Source: Pseudomonas chlororaphis
GTDB taxonomy: Bacteria; Pseudomonadota; Gammaproteobacteria; Pseudomonadales; Pseudomonadaceae
Assembly: GCF_001921865.1 (NCBI RefSeq)
Contig: NZ_MSCT01000019.1
Location: 62,001-126,000 of the forward strand
Direction of reading: 5' to 3'
Length of the DNA: 64,000 bases
Below are positions 61,386-64,000 of this stretch, piece after piece. Made by a program: the position numbers and the translations under genes. The notes under the pieces were generated by a model. That model was not told the DNA's origin and made no database searches. It was given only the letters and a program-made list of their open reading frames with translations. The stretch's first letter is position 1; every line of letters starts with the position of its first letter.

Positions 61386-62342
61386 TCAACCGTTATGCCG
61401 GTCGATAAATCTCAACGCCTGATACAAGGCTTCCATTTTCGGCAGCTCGCACCCCACAGCCTTGGCCGCGGCCAGTGGTGCGGCGTAAATCGCCGACAAC
61501 TCCAACGCGCGCTTGTGCTGGTAGTCGTGGTACATGCTTGGCCAATAGTCCGGCATGCTTTCGGTCATCTTGAACAAGTGCTCAGCATAGCCGTCCGGCA
61601 TGCTGTGGCCACAGGCCTGAGCTCCCCTTACCACTTCCTGCATCAAGGCCTGGATCAACTCGCGACTGTCGGCGTCGGCCATCAGCGGCGTGGTACTGGC
61701 CTTGAGCAACACCGACAAACCGTTATAGGGCACGTTCCACACCAGCTTCTGCCAGCGCGCCTGTTGCAGGTTGGCCATGGCCTGGGAACCGATACCGGCC
61801 TTGCGGAACAATGCCGCGCCCTCTTCCACCAGCGCCTGGCGCTGCGCCTCGTCCTGCGCGGCCGGGCCGCTGTGATAGCCCAGGTTCACCGCCCCCAGCG
61901 CCTGATGCTCGATCACCCCCGGCCCGGCACGGTGCACGCAGATAAAGCACAGGCCGCCCAACACGTGCAGTGAATCGGGAAGCAGGTCGCGCAAGCTGTC
62001 TTCCACATCCAGGCCATTCTGCAACACCAGCACCTTGGCGCCTGGAGCCGCGGCGCGCAGGATTGCCGGTGCCAACTCGGCGTTGCTGGTGGTCTTGGCG
62101 CCCACCAGCAGCCAGTCGCAGGGCGGCATGTCTTCGGCGCTGGCATAGGCCTGGACCGGATTCAAGGTCAGCGCGCCATGCACCGCGCTGTTGAGCTGCA
62201 AGCCACGCTCGGCCACTGCCGAGAACTCGCTGCGCAACAGAAAGTGCACATCCAGTCCGGCTCGGGCCAGCAACATGCCGTAGAAACCACCGATCGCACC
62301 GGTACCGATAATGCCGATTCGTGGCGTATGAACTGCTTCCAT
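61386..62342 (-). CDS. 2-dehydropantoate 2-reductase-like (PanE/ApbA) protein
   Basis: The 318-residue protein has the NADP-binding GIIGTGAIGGFYG motif, and the KLVWNVPYNGLS and catalytic-site elements of PanE/ApbA. It may reduce ketopantoate to pantoate (vitamin B5), or a related 2-oxo acid; Pseudomonas often has several paralogues, so this assignment is not exclusive. The ATG at 62342 shares a base with the TGA of the upstream thioredoxin-like gene. Confidence 0.85.
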   Translation of the reverse strand: MEAVHTPRIGIIGTGAIGGFYGMLLARAGLDVHFLLRSEFSAVAERGLQLNSAVHGALTLNPVQAYASAEDMPPCDWLLVGAKTTSNAELAPAILRAAAPGAKVLVLQNGLDVEDSLRDLLPDSLHVLGGLCFICVHRAGPGVIEHQALGAVNLGYHSGPAAQDEAQRQALVEEGAALFRKAGIGSQAMANLQQARWQKLVWNVPYNGLSVLLKASTTPLMADADSRELIQALMQEVVRGAQACGHSMPDGYAEHLFKMTESMPDYWPSMYHDYQHKRALELSAIYAAPLAAAKAVGCELPKMEALYQALRFIDRHNG

Positions 62343-62677
62343 CAAGGCAACTCCTCTGGAATTCGATTCAACGCCTGAGCCAGATGCTCGCTGAGCTCGC
62401 CGGGTGTCAGGCGCGACTGTAAGGCCCCATAAAACTCGCCGTCGCGCACCACGAACAGTGCCGGCAAGTGAAATACCTGATAACGCTCGACCGCCCCGCC
62501 ATTGTTCCCGGCATCGATCCAGCACAACCGCTGGACCGGCAGAGCGAACCCGGGCAACTGTTGCCTGGCCCAACGGCAACTGGCACAGCCGACGCTGGTG
62601 AACACCACCAGCGAGACACCGCTCATCGCCAGCAGCCGTTGATCGATATCGAAATCAGTCAGCTCCAATTCGACCAC
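62342..62677 (-). CDS. Thioredoxin-fold protein
   Basis: The 111-residue protein has the thioredoxin fold core: FTSVGCASCRWA with CASC as a non-standard redox motif, and the cis-Pro FHLPALFVV. It may be a thiol oxidoreductase with an unusual tuning of the motif. The start is uncertain; GTG 62677 gives a family-like N-terminus, and upstream codons would overlap the PilZ gene on the other strand. Confidence 0.78.
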   Translation of the reverse strand: MVELELTDFDIDQRLLAMSGVSLVVFTSVGCASCRWARQQLPGFALPVQRLCWIDAGNNGGAVERYQVFHLPALFVVRDGEFYGALQSRLTPGELSEHLAQALNRIPEELP

Positions 62678-62693
62678 TATACTGGGGGAAACA

Positions 62694-63170
62694 ATGTCAC
62701 ATAGCCGACACTCGGAGTCCGCGTTCATGGGACGTTTCATTCCTCATCCTGACGATGTTCCGGTTGAGCTGACCCTGCGCAAGCACGCCTGCATTTCGCG
62801 TCAACGGTTGCACACTATCAGCCTCGGGGGCATGGCTTGCAATTATCACCGCGCCTGGCGCCGCGGCACCGCTCTGGAAGTACGCATGCCCAGCCTCGGA
62901 GAAAACGCCTGCTACAACGGCTACGTGGCCTGGTGCCTGCGCCGCAAGCGCGGCTATCTGGTGGGGATCGCCTTCATCGACGAACAGACGCTGTTTCGTG
63001 CGCGCATGAGCGAGCAGGTCTGTCAGATCGCCCGCTACTGCCATCTGCATGAACCCCAGGCCGAGCAACAGCAAATCGAAGCCCTGGCTCAACAATGGGT
63101 CGAACAGCACGCCGCCGAGTTCTCTCACGACCGGGTTCACCAGGCTTTTATGCAGCCAGCACTGGATTAA
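62694..63170 (+). CDS. PilZ-domain protein (putative c-di-GMP receptor)
   Basis: The 158-residue protein has an N-terminal PilZ-like sequence with VPVELTL, an Arg-rich stretch and a (D/N)xSxxG variant in TISLGGMA. The RxxxR part appears only partly, so c-di-GMP binding is probable but not certain. Start ATG 62694 has GGGGGAAAC just upstream and is preferred over the in-frame ATG at 62727. Its start codon is 16 bases from that of the thioredoxin-like gene, so the promoters overlap. Confidence 0.78.
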   Translation: MSHSRHSESAFMGRFIPHPDDVPVELTLRKHACISRQRLHTISLGGMACNYHRAWRRGTALEVRMPSLGENACYNGYVAWCLRRKRGYLVGIAFIDEQTLFRARMSEQVCQIARYCHLHEPQAEQQQIEALAQQWVEQHAAEFSHDRVHQAFMQPALD

Positions 63171-63301
63171 ACCCACCTCTGCCCATTGTCGAGCCCCGGT
63201 GTAACGCGCTAAGGTTCGGCTCCCCGACGCGCTTAAATCCGCTGTGCTCCGCCGCGCGGGGATCGCTGGCGGCCGGCACCCGTGACCTGACGAGTAACAC
63301 G

Positions 63302-64000
63302 ATGGCTGATTTACCGATCAACGACCTTAACGTCGCCTCCAACGAAACCCTGATCACTCCCGACCAGCTCAAGCGCGACATTCCGTTGAGCGACGTTGCC
63401 TTGCGCACCGTGACCAAGGGTCGCGAAGTGATCCGCAATATTCTCGATGGCACCGACCATCGCCTGTTCGTCGTCATCGGCCCTTGCTCGATCCACGACA
63501 TCAAGGCAGCCCACGAGTACGCCGAGCGCCTGAAAGTCCTGGCCGCCGAAGTCTCCGATACCCTGTATCTGGTGATGCGCGTGTACTTCGAGAAACCGCG
63601 GACTACCGTTGGCTGGAAAGGCTTGATCAACGACCCGTATCTGGACGACTCGTTCAAGATCCAGGACGGCCTGCACATCGGTCGCCAACTGCTGCTGGAC
63701 CTGGCGGAAATGGGCCTGCCGACCGCCACCGAAGCGCTCGACCCGATCTCCCCGCAGTACCTGCAGGACCTCATCAGCTGGTCGGCGATTGGCGCGCGTA
63801 CCACCGAATCCCAGACGCACCGCGAAATGGCTTCCGGCCTGTCCTCGGCGGTGGGTTTCAAGAATGGCACCGACGGCGGCCTGACCGTTGCCATCAACGC
63901 CCTGCAATCGGTTTCCAGCCCTCACCGTTTCCTCGGTATCAACCAGGAAGGCGGTGTGTCGATCGTCACGACCAAGGGCAATGCCTACGGTCACGTGGTT
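63302..64000 (+). CDS. Class I 3-deoxy-7-phosphoheptulonate synthase (AroG/AroF-type), partial
   Basis: The window contains 233 codons of this gene, from ATG 63302 to its right edge, with no stop. Motifs of class I DAHP synthases are visible: VIGPCSIHD, YFEKPRTTVGWKG, NDP and SSAVGFKNGTDG. It catalyses the first step of aromatic amino acid synthesis and is regulated by feedback in the class. Which of the Phe, Tyr or Trp types it is cannot be said here. Confidence 0.95.
   Translation, partial: MADLPINDLNVASNETLITPDQLKRDIPLSDVALRTVTKGREVIRNILDGTDHRLFVVIGPCSIHDIKAAHEYAERLKVLAAEVSDTLYLVMRVYFEKPRTTVGWKGLINDPYLDDSFKIQDGLHIGRQLLLDLAEMGLPTATEALDPISPQYLQDLISWSAIGARTTESQTHREMASGLSSAVGFKNGTDGGLTVAINALQSVSSPHRFLGINQEGGVSIVTTKGNAYGHVV

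Overview
The window is a 64 kb piece of a high-GC gammaproteobacterial chromosome, almost certainly Pseudomonas of the P. fluorescens group (P. protegens/chlororaphis-like). The reasons are the gene content and order (earP-efp, cysB, moaB-moeA/mobA, htpX, tpm, deaD), an EF-P with Arg32 beside its rhamnosyltransferase EarP, and REP/REPIN palindromes of the GAGCGAGCTTGCTCGC type found between genes of fluorescent pseudomonads. No rRNA, tRNA, insertion sequence, prophage or CRISPR array was seen. Both ends cut a gene: a biotin-dependent carboxylase on the left and a class I DAHP synthase on the right.

Layout. 1-10 kb: carboxylase tail, an exonuclease, ppnP, a MOSC protein, cheV, an Hpt-like protein, a NarL-type two-component pair, yegS, and molybdenum cofactor genes (moaB-moeA divergent from mobA). 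10-20.5 kb: a small lipoprotein, a pseudouridine synthase, a LexA-box-controlled UmuD-like gene with an unknown partner, a CPA2 antiporter, an Amt transporter, the DUF883/YqjE/YqjK envelope-stress operon, an EAL protein and a dNTPase. 20.5-31.2 kb: an accessory locus, with an AT-rich leader, a TpsB (FhaC-like) transporter, a 1681-residue TpsA (FHA-like) exoprotein, then a BvgA-like regulator and a BvgS-like hybrid sensor whose kinase core has lost its phospho-accepting His. 31-42 kb: an HD-GYP protein, a DUF815 ATPase-msrC operon, an intact hybrid kinase, a glutathione peroxidase-ohrR operon with two tandem OhrR-type boxes, msrB, alaA and htpX. 42-54 kb: tpm, a ring-opening dioxygenase, deaD, a crotonase, a class II DAHP synthase, ycaQ and two LysR regulators around a TauE exporter. 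54-64 kb: a second ohrR with ohr and a secreted esterase, earP-efp, a GreA/B-like protein, cysB, a universal stress protein, a thioredoxin/PanE-like/5'-nucleotidase operon, a PilZ protein and the DAHP synthase fragment.

How the genes work together. Three themes recur. The first is signalling: three two-component systems, an Hpt-like protein and three c-di-GMP-related proteins (EAL, HD-GYP, PilZ). The second is oxidant and thiol defence: two OhrR regulators, Ohr, glutathione peroxidase, MsrB, free-Met-sulfoxide reductase, thioredoxin-fold proteins and CysB. The third is DNA damage and nucleotide housekeeping: a LexA-controlled gene, YcaQ, Dgt and PpnP. The most interesting parts are the Bordetella-like pairing of an FHA-type secretion system with BvgAS-type regulators whose kinase appears dead, and the SOS-boxed UmuD-like gene that keeps the serine but not the lysine of the autoprotease dyad.
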